Shown: positions 32,545 to 41,086 of the stretch, in pieces
Numbering within the stretch: the stretch's first letter is position 1
Layout of the letters: each line of letters begins with the position of its first letter
Source: Bacteroidales bacterium UBA3834
GTDB taxonomy: Bacteria > Bacteroidota > Bacteroidia > Bacteroidales > P3
Assembly: GCA_002392965.1 (NCBI GenBank)
Contig: DGIA01000039.1
Span: forward strand, 1 to 42,471
Length of the DNA stretch: 42,471 nt
Direction of reading: 5' to 3'
Translations under genes and position numbers: made by a program
Notes under the pieces: model-generated
Database searches by the model: none
What the model saw: only the letters and a program-made list of their open reading frames with translations
Told to the model about the DNA's origin: nothing

Positions 32545-34218
32545 ATGAAGACCAAGACCCATTTGAAAAGACTGCTGACCCTGCTGGCAGCGGTGGCTTC
32601 GCTATCGTCTCTCTCCGCCCAGGGCATCCTCGGCGGACATGTGACCGGCAACGTGCAGCTCGAGGCTCAGATGAGCCACGCCGACTCCACAATAGGTGCA
32701 CCCGATGTGCCGCAAGCACTCTTGATGAACGCTCGTGCCGATGTGCTCTACACCAACGGCGACTTCAGCGCCGGCCTCCGCTTCGAAGCCTACCAAGACC
32801 CTCTGCTGGGATTCGACCCACAATGGAAAGGCCAGGGATTGGCAAATTACTTTATTGCCTACAACGGCGAGCGGCTCAGCCTTACGGCAGGTCACTTCTA
32901 TGAGCAATTCGGCAGCGGACTCATTCTCCGCACCTACGAAGACCGCTACCTCGGCATCGACAATGCCCTCCTCGGATTCAGCGCCAAATACCGTCCGATT
33001 GATGGAATAACCCTGAAAGCCGTAGCGGGAAAACAGCGCTATTTCTGGACACTCGGCAACGGGCTCGTGCGCGGCGTCGATGGTGAAGTGGCCTTGAACA
33101 GCATCCTTCCCTTCATGGCCGAAAGCATGCTGCGCGTCAACCTCGGCGCAGGATTCGTGAGCAAATACGAAGAAAATGAGAACATTGCCGCCGAAACTCC
33201 CGGGCTAATCCTCAACCTTCCGCTCAACGTGGGCGCCGGCGCCGTGCGCGCCGATGTGGCCTTTGGCGGATGGAACCTGCAAGCCGAATACGCCCGCAAA
33301 GGACAAGACCCCTCGGCTCTGAACGGATACATCTACCGGCCGGGTGAAGCCATGACCTTCAACCTCAGCTACTCACAGCGTGGTTTCAGCGCCTCCCTTC
33401 AAGCCAAACGCATCGACAACATGGGTTTCAAATCGATGCGCAGCCAAACGGGAGAAATGCTCTACATCAACTACCTGCCGGCAACCCCGCGTCAGCACAC
33501 CTATGCCTTCCCCTCCATGTATCCCTACGCCACCCAGGTGAACGGCGAACAAGGCCTGCAAGCCGACGTGATGTATAAGATAAAGAAAGACACGTGGCTG
33601 GGTGGCAAATACGGCACCGACCTCCATCTGAACAGCTCCGTGATGACCACCCTCGACACCACCGTCACCGGCGGGCGCGGCACCGACGGCTACACCGTCG
33701 GCGGCAGCACGGGCAACCTGCTCTACGGCGACGTCTCCTTCGAGGTGGCACGCAAACTAAGCAAGAATGTCAAAATCAGCGCCACCTACCTCTACCAAGT
33801 CTTCAACCCGATTGTGGAAAACGAACACGGCAACCTGCACCACAACAACGCCGTTGTGGCCGACATCAACTGGAAGGTAAGCAAGAAACACGCCCTGCGC
33901 TTCGAAGCTGAATGGCTCGGCAGCGACAGCCGCTACGACCCCGGTGACAACGAAACCGACCGTCGCGCCGGCGACTGGCTGATGGGACTTGTCGAATGGA
34001 GCATCGGCAGCCATTGGTTCCTCTCGGCCAGCGACCAATACGCCTACAACGACGGCACTGGCAACTACTACAACCTCAGCGTGGGTTACACCCAAGGGGC
34101 CACCCGGCTGCAGGTGGGTTACGGCAAACAGCGCGAAGGCATGCTCTGCATCGGAGGCGTCTGCCGTCAGGTTCCCGCCAGCAACGGCCTTAGTATCAGT
34201 TTAACCACAAGCTTCTAA
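32545..34218 (+). CDS. DUF6029-like outer-membrane protein
   Basis: 557 residues starting at MKTKTHLKRLLTLLAAVASL with a signal peptide (cleavage near LSAQ). The body is a long series of amphipathic beta-strands with Tyr/Phe/Trp girdles, ending in LSISLTTSF, as for a large outer-membrane barrel. I recall this family as DUF6029 in Bacteroidota. Two CxxxxC-like cysteines occur near the end (MLCIGGVCRQV). Lies between a TlpA-like and an Omp28-like gene. Function unknown. Confidence 0.82.
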   Translation: MKTKTHLKRLLTLLAAVASLSSLSAQGILGGHVTGNVQLEAQMSHADSTIGAPDVPQALLMNARADVLYTNGDFSAGLRFEAYQDPLLGFDPQWKGQGLANYFIAYNGERLSLTAGHFYEQFGSGLILRTYEDRYLGIDNALLGFSAKYRPIDGITLKAVAGKQRYFWTLGNGLVRGVDGEVALNSILPFMAESMLRVNLGAGFVSKYEENENIAAETPGLILNLPLNVGAGAVRADVAFGGWNLQAEYARKGQDPSALNGYIYRPGEAMTFNLSYSQRGFSASLQAKRIDNMGFKSMRSQTGEMLYINYLPATPRQHTYAFPSMYPYATQVNGEQGLQADVMYKIKKDTWLGGKYGTDLHLNSSVMTTLDTTVTGGRGTDGYTVGGSTGNLLYGDVSFEVARKLSKNVKISATYLYQVFNPIVENEHGNLHHNNAVVADINWKVSKKHALRFEAEWLGSDSRYDPGDNETDRRAGDWLMGLVEWSIGSHWFLSASDQYAYNDGTGNYYNLSVGYTQGATRLQVGYGKQREGMLCIGGVCRQVPASNGLSISLTTSF

Positions 34219-34231
34219 AAATAACGACGCC

Positions 34232-35071
34232 ATGAAAAACACAATCATATTAAGCCTCGCCGGACTTCTCCTTTTTGCGGCATGCGACAAAATCGAAGCC
34301 GACCAATACACCGTCGCCGGCAGCGGCGGAACCAGCGGCGGCGGACAATGGAGCAACGGCGGCACACAATACGTCCTCGTTGAGAAATACACAGGACCGC
34401 GGTGCGTCAACTGCCCCAATGCCGACGTCACCCTCGACCAGCTCCATGCGCAATTCGGCGACCGACTGGTAGTCATCTCCATCAACCACCCCACCGGACA
34501 AGGAGAACCCTTCCCCGGCCAACCTGACATGCGTACCGACGCCGGCACCGCCTGGGACCAGTACTTCGGCATCGGCGCCATCCCCGCCGCCTACCTCAAC
34601 CGTAACAAGGCAAAACAATACAGCGGCTCTATGGACAATCTCGGAAACGACATCGACGCCCTCGTCAACCAAGACCCACTCCTCGACCTCACACTCACCT
34701 CCTCCGCCGACACCGCCAGCCGCACCATCGACATCACCGTCAGCTACCACCTCTACAACCACATCGACAACGGAATAACCCTCACGCTCGCCTTGACAGA
34801 AGACTCACTCTCCTACCGGCAGCTCACCCCCAACAACGGCATTGTAAGCGGCTACATCCACAACCACATGCTCCGCGCCGTCATCACCGACACCTGGGGC
34901 GAAGACATCCCCACCTCCGGAGTTGCCGGGGAAACCAAAGTCAAACACTTCTCCTACACCGTCACCAACCCCGACATCAAGCTCGAGAACTGCCATGTGG
35001 TCGGAATCATCTCCAACAAAGACGACCGCACCGTGATCAACTCCCACCAATCCCCTGTCGTCATCCCCTGA
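34232..35071 (+). CDS. Omp28-related outer-membrane lipoprotein with CxxC motif
   Basis: 279 residues; lipobox LFAAC (Cys18). After a Gly-rich linker comes a thioredoxin-like core with KYTGPRCVNCPNAD (CVNC at 58-61), then a long beta-rich C-terminal domain. This is the Omp28 (P. gingivalis) family signature. The redox role is inferred from the CxxC motif and the TlpA neighbour. Three bases after its stop the MATE gene starts. Confidence 0.9.
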   Translation: MKNTIILSLAGLLLFAACDKIEADQYTVAGSGGTSGGGQWSNGGTQYVLVEKYTGPRCVNCPNADVTLDQLHAQFGDRLVVISINHPTGQGEPFPGQPDMRTDAGTAWDQYFGIGAIPAAYLNRNKAKQYSGSMDNLGNDIDALVNQDPLLDLTLTSSADTASRTIDITVSYHLYNHIDNGITLTLALTEDSLSYRQLTPNNGIVSGYIHNHMLRAVITDTWGEDIPTSGVAGETKVKHFSYTVTNPDIKLENCHVVGIISNKDDRTVINSHQSPVVIP

Positions 35072-35073
35072 CA

Positions 35074-36438
35074 ATGAACAAGCGCATCCTCGGGTTGGCC
35101 CTGCCCAACATCATCACCAACATCACCGTACCCCTCCTCGGCATGGTCGATATGGCCATTGTCGGCCACCTCTCGGGAGCGCATGTGAGCGCCATCGTCG
35201 TAGGCAGTTCCATCTTCAACCTCATCTACTGGAATTTCGGATTCCTCCGCATGGGCACCAGCGGACTCACCGCACAAGCCTACGGCGCGCAACGCTGGGA
35301 CGAAAGCCTGAAAATACTCATCCAAGCCTGCTCCATCGCCTTGGTCATCGCCCTGCTCATCATCGCCCTACAATGGCCCTTCTCCGAAGCCGCCAAAGTG
35401 GTCTTCCGCAGCGACCCCTCCAACGGCCCCGAAGTGATGGACCTCGCTCTCACCTACTTCTTCGTCCGCGTCTGGGCGGCTCCCGCCACCCTTGGGCTCT
35501 ACTCCATCAAAGGATGGTTCATCGGCATGCAAGACTCCAAGACTCCCATGTGGATTGCCATCGCGCTCAACTGCATCAACATCGTCGCCTCCCTCATCTT
35601 CGTGATGCTCTTGCATTGGGACATCTTCGGCGTGGCCCTTGGCACCGTCATCGCCAACTACTCCGGCCTTGCCCTCGGCATCCTCTTCCTCCGACGTCGC
35701 ATCCGACTCGACGACAACCTCTCCCCCCTGCGCCTCCAACCCTCAACCCTCAAGCATGCCCTCCGCTGGCAGGAAATGCGACGCTTCTTCAAAGTCAACG
35801 GCGACGTCTTCCTGCGCACCGTGTGCCTCTCGGCCGTCTTCACCTTCATCACAGCCGCCAGCGGCCGCATAAGCGAGAACATCCGCGCCACCGACGGCAT
35901 CCTGATGATGTTCTTCACCCTCTTCAGCTACATCATGGACGGCTTTGCCTATGCCGGCGAAAGCCTCGTCGGACGACACATCGGTGCCCGCCAGCAGCGA
36001 CACCTCAAACTCGCCGTACGGCTCCTCCTGCTGTGGGGTATGGCCCTCACCGTCGTCTTCACCGGCCTCTACGCCGCTTTCGGCAACCAGTTCCTGCACA
36101 TCTTCACCGACCAGCAGGAAGTCATCGACACCGCCGGTGAATATATGTTCTGGGTCATCGCCATCCCCGTCTGCGGCTTCGCCGCCTTCCTCTTCGACGG
36201 CATCTTCATCGGCGCCACCGCCACCCGCACCATGCGCAACGCCATGTTCGTGGCCACAGCCGTCTTCTTCCTCATCTATTTCGGCGTGAAACACCTGTAT
36301 CTCCACACCACCGACGGCCTCTCCGAACATGCCTGGAACAACATCCTCTGGCAAGCCTTCATGGCCTTCCTCATCCTGCGCGGACTTCTGCAGGGCCTCC
36401 GTCTGCGCAAAGACGTCTATAACCAAGTGGAAAAATGA
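35074..36438 (+). CDS. MATE-family efflux transporter (DinF-like)
   Basis: 454 residues with twelve predicted membrane helices in two similar halves; typical MATE features are the first helix LALPNIITNITVPLLGMVD and the AYGAQ motif near residue 65. It should export a small compound or drug using a proton or sodium gradient; substrate unknown. Its stop overlaps the patatin-like gene by four bases (ATGA). Confidence 0.93.
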   Translation: MNKRILGLALPNIITNITVPLLGMVDMAIVGHLSGAHVSAIVVGSSIFNLIYWNFGFLRMGTSGLTAQAYGAQRWDESLKILIQACSIALVIALLIIALQWPFSEAAKVVFRSDPSNGPEVMDLALTYFFVRVWAAPATLGLYSIKGWFIGMQDSKTPMWIAIALNCINIVASLIFVMLLHWDIFGVALGTVIANYSGLALGILFLRRRIRLDDNLSPLRLQPSTLKHALRWQEMRRFFKVNGDVFLRTVCLSAVFTFITAASGRISENIRATDGILMMFFTLFSYIMDGFAYAGESLVGRHIGARQQRHLKLAVRLLLLWGMALTVVFTGLYAAFGNQFLHIFTDQQEVIDTAGEYMFWVIAIPVCGFAAFLFDGIFIGATATRTMRNAMFVATAVFFLIYFGVKHLYLHTTDGLSEHAWNNILWQAFMAFLILRGLLQGLRLRKDVYNQVEK

Positions 36439-38723
36439 AAGCGACAACCACAACAACTCCCCATGTATTCATGCTGCTCCTCGTCGGCATCCTTCTCCAA
36501 TTTCTTCCCTCCTCCCCGCTCCAAGCACAGAACTTCGGCTATGCCGACCATCGGGGACGCGTGGTCGATGCCGAAACAGGCAAACCCCTGCCGAACGTCA
36601 AAATCTCACAACCCGTCGGCAGAACCACCTACTCCGACTCCGCAGGACGGTTCTCCGTACGCTACTTCCACACCGAAAGCGACCTCCGCGTCGTCATCTC
36701 CCACCCCGGCTACTGCACCGACACCTTCGGCGTCGCACCCGCCTTCGTCGCCCTGCACCGCATGACCGCCCGCTCCCAGAAAAAACGCCCCAAGGTAGGC
36801 GTCGTCCTCTCGGGTGGCGGAGCCAAAGGGGTAGCCCACATCAGCGCCCTGCGCACCATCGAAGAAGCCGGCATCCCCATCGACCTCATCTGCGGCACCA
36901 GCATGGGAAGCCTCATCGGTGCCCTCTATTGCATCGGCTACTCCACCGACTACCTCGACTCCCTCGTCCGCTCCCAAGACTGGCCCACCCTCCTCAGCGA
37001 CCGGGCCGACCCCCTCGAACTCACCCTGCCCCAACGCGAAGAACAGAACACCTACGCCCTCATCCGCGGCATCAACAGCGACCGGCCCCAGCAAGGTGGA
37101 CTCATCCGAGGCAGAAACCTCATGCGGCTCTTCCGACGCCTCTGCAGCACCTACCTGGACAGCATCTGCTTCGACAGCCTCCCCATCCCCTTCGCCTGCG
37201 TGGCCACCGACCTCGTCACCAACACCGAAGTCGATTTCCATAGCGGCAGCCTCATCCGGGCCATGCGCGCCTCGATGGCCATTCCCGGAGTGTTCACCCC
37301 CGTGCGCATCGGCGACAGCGTCCTCGTCGATGGCGGCCTCCGCAACAACTACCCCGCCGACCTCGCCCGTCGCATGGGAGCCGACATCATCATCGGCGTC
37401 ACCGTCCAAGGCAAACCTCTCAAAGCCGCGGAAATCGGCGACGCCGCCACCGTCATGATGCAAATCATCGACATCAACACCAGCAACAAATACAAAGACA
37501 ACATCGAGATGAGCGACCTGGTCATGGCGGTCGATGTCAGCGGCTACTCCGCCGCCAGCTTCACCTCCTCCGCCATCGACACCCTCCTCCGACGCGGCCG
37601 CCAGGAAGCACTCTCCCATTGGGACGAACTCCTCCAACTCCGTCGCGAAAACGGCATCGACAGCATCTCCCTGCCCATCAAGTCGCCCAGGCAAGCCCCT
37701 CCCGACAGCCTCTTCCAAATCCCGCGTCCCACCATACCCACCGCCCCCATCGTAAGCGCAGGCTTCCGCTTCGACACCGAAGAAATGGGCGCCATCCAAC
37801 TCAACCTCAAATACCCCTTCGGCACCAGCATCCCGATGGGACTCAGCGGCACCGTGCGACTCGGACGACGCATCATGGCCCGTGCCGAATACTCCCTCCT
37901 CACCCGACGCTCCACCTTCCACCCCACCATCTCCTACACCTTCCGCAACAACGACATCGACCTCTACTCCAAAGGACTGCGCACCCACAACATACGCTAC
38001 CACCAGCACACCGCCGACTTCGCCCCGCTCGACCTCCGGCTCCGACTCGTCGAAATCCATGCCGGACTCCGGTGGGACTACTTCGACTACTATGGCCAGC
38101 TGCTCGCCTCCGACGGCTCACAACCCGCCCTCTCCGACGACAACTTCTTCTCCTACTACGCCACCGCCGACATCAACAACGAAAACCACTGGTACTTCCC
38201 CACCCGCGGCACACGCTTCCACACCGCCTACCACTACCGCACCACCAACCTCATCGGCTACGACAACCACCTCGGCCTCAACGACATCAACGCCCACTGG
38301 CGCATCAACATCACACCCCTGCCCCGACTCACCCTGCAACCCCTGCTCTACTCCCGCGTGATCCTCGGGGAAAACACACCCGTCGCTTGGCGCAACGCCA
38401 TCGGCGGCGAATGGTTCAGCCACACCGTCGAACAACAACTGCCCTTCGCCGGCATCGGACACCTCGAATACCTCGGCAACTACCTCTTCGCCGCTCAACT
38501 GCAGATACAACTGCACGTCCTCTCCCACCACTACGTCCTCCTGCGATTCGCCTCCGCCCTCGAAGACGACAACCTCGACAAACTATTCTCCCACCAACCC
38601 CTCCTCGGCGCGCAACTCGGCTACAGCTACACCACCCTCTTCGGCCCCATCGACCTCCGCATCGGCTACTCCAACCGCACCCGACAACCCTACTTCCTAC
38701 TCAACATCGGACACCTGTTTTGA
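36435..38723 (+). CDS. Patatin-like phospholipase with N-terminal CarboxypepD_reg-like domain and C-terminal outer-membrane barrel
   Basis: 762 residues. Signal peptide to about residue 32 (PLQAQ), then a carboxypeptidase-regulatory-like beta-sandwich (about 38-105: GRVVDAETGKPLPNVKI, YSDSAGRFSV). The patatin domain follows (about 118-330): oxyanion GGGAKG (127-132), nucleophile Ser156 in GTSMGS, and Asp of DGGLRNNYP (about 299). The remaining 330 residues are beta-strands ending in LLNIGHLF, an Omp85-like barrel. Patatin/barrel (type Vd-like) proteins are known in Bacteroidota; the extra front domain is the unusual part. The enzyme would hydrolyse phospholipids at the cell surface. Overlaps the MATE gene by four bases. 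Confidence 0.92.
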   Translation: MKATTTTTPHVFMLLLVGILLQFLPSSPLQAQNFGYADHRGRVVDAETGKPLPNVKISQPVGRTTYSDSAGRFSVRYFHTESDLRVVISHPGYCTDTFGVAPAFVALHRMTARSQKKRPKVGVVLSGGGAKGVAHISALRTIEEAGIPIDLICGTSMGSLIGALYCIGYSTDYLDSLVRSQDWPTLLSDRADPLELTLPQREEQNTYALIRGINSDRPQQGGLIRGRNLMRLFRRLCSTYLDSICFDSLPIPFACVATDLVTNTEVDFHSGSLIRAMRASMAIPGVFTPVRIGDSVLVDGGLRNNYPADLARRMGADIIIGVTVQGKPLKAAEIGDAATVMMQIIDINTSNKYKDNIEMSDLVMAVDVSGYSAASFTSSAIDTLLRRGRQEALSHWDELLQLRRENGIDSISLPIKSPRQAPPDSLFQIPRPTIPTAPIVSAGFRFDTEEMGAIQLNLKYPFGTSIPMGLSGTVRLGRRIMARAEYSLLTRRSTFHPTISYTFRNNDIDLYSKGLRTHNIRYHQHTADFAPLDLRLRLVEIHAGLRWDYFDYYGQLLASDGSQPALSDDNFFSYYATADINNENHWYFPTRGTRFHTAYHYRTTNLIGYDNHLGLNDINAHWRINITPLPRLTLQPLLYSRVILGENTPVAWRNAIGGEWFSHTVEQQLPFAGIGHLEYLGNYLFAAQLQIQLHVLSHHYVLLRFASALEDDNLDKLFSHQPLLGAQLGYSYTTLFGPIDLRIGYSNRTRQPYFLLNIGHLF

Positions 38724-38749
38724 CAACAATTCTTTTTTTCATATATTTG
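38719..38749 (+). promoter_or_regulatory. Promoter of the DUF4254-glycosyltransferase operon
   Basis: TTTG (38719-38722) and TATATTTG (38742-38749) are 19 bases apart, a full consensus match. The -33 box overlaps the stop codon of the patatin gene, and transcription should begin within a few bases of the first ATG (38754). Confidence 0.9.
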
Positions 38750-38753
38750 CACC

Positions 38754-39347
38754 ATGAAAGCAATGGACCTATATCGGCTCTTTGAGCATCAAGTGGCTGA
38801 ATACCACAAAACAGACAACATCGACGCCCCCTGCGGCAATCCCTATAAAGAAGGCACCTTCGAAGCCCTCCTCTGGGAAAAATCATGGGTCGATACCGTG
38901 CAATGGCACCTCGAAGACCTCGTCCGGCCCGACGACGTCGATCCCGTCTATGCCCTCCAGCTCAAACGACGCATCGACCGCTCCAACCAGCACCGCACCA
39001 ACCTCGTGGAATGCATCGACGACCACTACATGGCCCTCTACAGCAACGTGCCCCCCCTGCCCGACGCCAAACTCAACACCGAGACACCCGCCTGGGCCAT
39101 CGACCGACTCTCCATCCTCGCACTCAAGATCTACCACTTCGACATCGAAGCCCGCCGCGGCGACGCCGAACACCAAGCCCGATGCCAAGCCAAACTCGAC
39201 ACCCTGCTCCAGCAACGTGCCGACCTCACCGAAGCCATCGACCAGCTCCTCGACGACCTCGCCGCCGGCCGCCGCCGCATGAAACTCTACCGCCAGATGA
39301 AAATGTACAACGACCCCTCGCTCAACCCCTCGCTCTACAAGAAATAA
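38754..39347 (+). CDS. DUF4254 domain protein
   Basis: 197 residues, alpha-helical and without signal or membrane segment. The pattern NPYKEGTFEALLWEKSWVDTVQ (short form: GTFEALLWEKSWVD, about 34-47) and the helical repeats match DUF4254, a Bacteroidota family commonly found beside a family 9 glycosyltransferase, as here. Function unknown; it may help lipopolysaccharide or capsule sugar transfer. ATG at 38754 would make the mRNA almost leaderless; the next in-frame ATG is 38763. Confidence 0.88.
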   Translation: MKAMDLYRLFEHQVAEYHKTDNIDAPCGNPYKEGTFEALLWEKSWVDTVQWHLEDLVRPDDVDPVYALQLKRRIDRSNQHRTNLVECIDDHYMALYSNVPPLPDAKLNTETPAWAIDRLSILALKIYHFDIEARRGDAEHQARCQAKLDTLLQQRADLTEAIDQLLDDLAAGRRRMKLYRQMKMYNDPSLNPSLYKK

Positions 39348-39366
39348 CCGCCCCTCCGACGCCCCG

Positions 39367-40359
39367 ATGCAGCACGTACTCATCATCCGCCTCTCCGCCT
39401 TCGGCGACGTAGCCCTCATGGCTCCCGTCGTACAAGCCGTCGCCGCCGCCAACAGCGACATTCTCTTCACCGTCGCCGCGCCACCCATGCTGCAACCCCT
39501 CTTCGAAGGACAACCCAACATCCGCTTCCTCGGAGTCAAGAAAAAACAATCCGCACGCGACATCTACCGCCAGCTGAAAACCGTCGGAGCCGACGCCGTG
39601 GCCGACCTCCACCAGGTGAACCGCGTGGGATGGGCGCTGCTCCTCCTGCGGCTCGACGCCCTCCTCCACCTACACCCACTCAAAATGCGCCGCATCCACA
39701 AAGGACGCATCTCCCGCTGGCTCTACCTCGCCCACCTGCGCCGCCGCCCGCGCCGCCCGCAATACCTGCGCTACGCCGACGTCTTCCGCCGCCTCGGTCT
39801 CGCCATCGACCCCTCCTCGCTCAACTCCAACCCCATCACCCTCAACGCCAACCAAAACCCGCCCGCCATCGGCATCGCCCCCTTCGCCCAGCACCGAGGC
39901 AAGATATGGCCCATCGAAAACACAAGCCGGCTCGCCCGCCTGCTCGCCGACGAAGGCTGTCAAGTGCTGCTCTTCGGCAGCCGCGACGAAGCTCCGCAGC
40001 TCGAAGACATCGCCGCCCAGCACCCATCCATCCTATCCCTTGCAGGGAAGCAGACCTTCGCCGAAGAACTGAAAATCATGCAGACACTCACCCTGATGGT
40101 CTCCATGGACTCCTCCAACATGCACTTCGCCTCCGTCATGGGGACCCCCGTCGTCAGCATCTGGGGCGCCACCCATCCCGACTTCGGCTTCTACGGCTTC
40201 CGCCAAGACCGCTCCAACGCCCTCTGCGCCGACCTCCCCTGCCAGCCCTGCTCCGCCTACGGCAACCTCCACTGCCGCTACGGCGACTACCGCTGCCTCC
40301 TCGCCGTCACCCCCGAAGCCGTCTTCGACAAAATCAAAAAAGTGACCTGTGACCTGTGA
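39367..40359 (+). CDS. Glycosyltransferase family 9 (heptosyltransferase-like)
   Basis: 330 residues with the GT-B fold of ADP-heptose:LPS heptosyltransferases: N-terminal LIIRLSAFGDVALMAPVV (5-22), the middle WPIENTSRLARLL region, and the C-terminal donor site SMDSSNMHFASVMGTPVVSIWG. It should transfer heptose or another sugar to lipopolysaccharide core on the cytoplasmic face; the donor is not certain from sequence. Several cysteines near the end (CADLPCQPCSAYG). Downstream of DUF4254 by 19 bases. Confidence 0.92.
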   Translation: MQHVLIIRLSAFGDVALMAPVVQAVAAANSDILFTVAAPPMLQPLFEGQPNIRFLGVKKKQSARDIYRQLKTVGADAVADLHQVNRVGWALLLLRLDALLHLHPLKMRRIHKGRISRWLYLAHLRRRPRRPQYLRYADVFRRLGLAIDPSSLNSNPITLNANQNPPAIGIAPFAQHRGKIWPIENTSRLARLLADEGCQVLLFGSRDEAPQLEDIAAQHPSILSLAGKQTFAEELKIMQTLTLMVSMDSSNMHFASVMGTPVVSIWGATHPDFGFYGFRQDRSNALCADLPCQPCSAYGNLHCRYGDYRCLLAVTPEAVFDKIKKVTCDL

Positions 40360-40390
40360 TCAGTGACCAGTGTTAAATCACTTTTCACCT

Positions 40391-40508
40391 CTCCCTTGTT
40401 ACTCCCTTGTTAAGCCGTAGGCAACTCGTAGGTAGGCCGTAGGTAAGCCGTTTCCCTCCCGTTTGCCTCAAGTATGACTAAAGTATGCCTCAAGTATGGT
40501 TCAAGTAG
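40391..40508. repeat. Three consecutive 11-bp-period arrays
   Basis: CTCCCTTGTTA twice (40391, 40402); then AGCCGTAGGCA, ACTCGTAGGTA and GGCCGTAGGTA (40413, 40424, 40435); then AAGTATGACTA, AAGTATGCCTC and AAGTATGGTTC (40470, 40481, 40492). The last set also occurs at 18224, and 27 bases from 40451 are identical to those from 42374. Confidence 0.85.
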
Positions 40509-40686
40509 TGTCACCGAGACGCGAGCCAAGAACGAAGAAAACCATCTGAAAAGGCAATTTTCAGCATTTTTGAGGCCTGTGAGAGGGTAAAAATGATACC
40601 TTTTGGCCTATCTGTCTTGGGTGATATCTGTTTTGTTAAATCACAACTCGTTGTCTATTGGCCTTTTAGTAAAACAAATTAACATT

Positions 40687-40851
40687 GTCTGACAGTCTGA
40701 CAGTTTATTTTTGAAGGGTACCTATTTCTTCTCTTTCCATCTATTATTATTTATATATATTTAATTATTAATAATTATAAGTATTATAAAGGAGGGTTTC
40801 TGAAAATGAGGGTATCCATTTTTTAATTGTCAGACTGTCAGACTGTCAGAT
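40687..40851. repeat. 16-bp perfect inverted repeat of 8-bp units around an AT-rich core
   Basis: GTCTGACA is repeated at 40687 and 40695; TGTCAGAC is repeated at 40828 and 40836 with a third imperfect copy at 40844. The two blocks are inverted relative to each other and can pair for 16 bp across a roughly 125-base A/T-rich interval. Confidence 0.8.
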
Positions 40852-40876
40852 TTTGGTTTCATGTATTAACCAAAAT
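40850..40876. repeat. 9-bp hairpin next to the inverted repeat
   Basis: ATTTTGGTT (40850-40858) and AACCAAAAT (40868-40876) flank a 9-base spacer. No T-run follows on either strand, so it is not a standard terminator. Confidence 0.6.
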
Positions 40877-40962
40877 CCTCTCTACGAGGCATTTAAGACC
40901 TTATAGCGTAAAATAGCGTTACAACGTTACAGCTGTTTATTTAAGATATCATTAACATTATT

Positions 40963-40994
40963 TTTGCTCAGTTCGGAAAAACTTCGTACCTTTG
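40963..40994 (+). promoter_or_regulatory. Promoter of the secreted protein gene at 41087
   Basis: TTTG (40963-40966) and TACCTTTG (40987-40994) are 20 bases apart, a full consensus match. The leader to 41087 is about 85 bases. Confidence 0.88.
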
Positions 40995-41086
40995 CACCGA
41001 GAGAGGACAAAATGTTATAATGGCAGAATACATGCATAACCGATTGTCTTCCAAACAGCATAAATAGATAACTAAAACAACCAACA

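Larger units (their letters stand above)
40360..41086. other. 727-base intergenic region with several repeat types, no gene seen
   Basis: From left to right: a possible GT9 terminator made by AAAAGTGA and TCACTTTT (starting at about 40340, weak); the 11-bp-period arrays at 40391-40508; the inverted 8-bp repeats around an AT-rich block (40687-40851); a 9-bp hairpin (40850-40876); and the promoter at 40963-40994. No open frame with gene-like composition is present. The 40720-40830 part is strikingly AT-rich. Confidence 0.7.

Noticed and set aside
36606..38060. Long open frame antisense to the patatin gene
   Set aside because: Acidic low-complexity translation with no domain; the plus strand carries the full phospholipase motifs.
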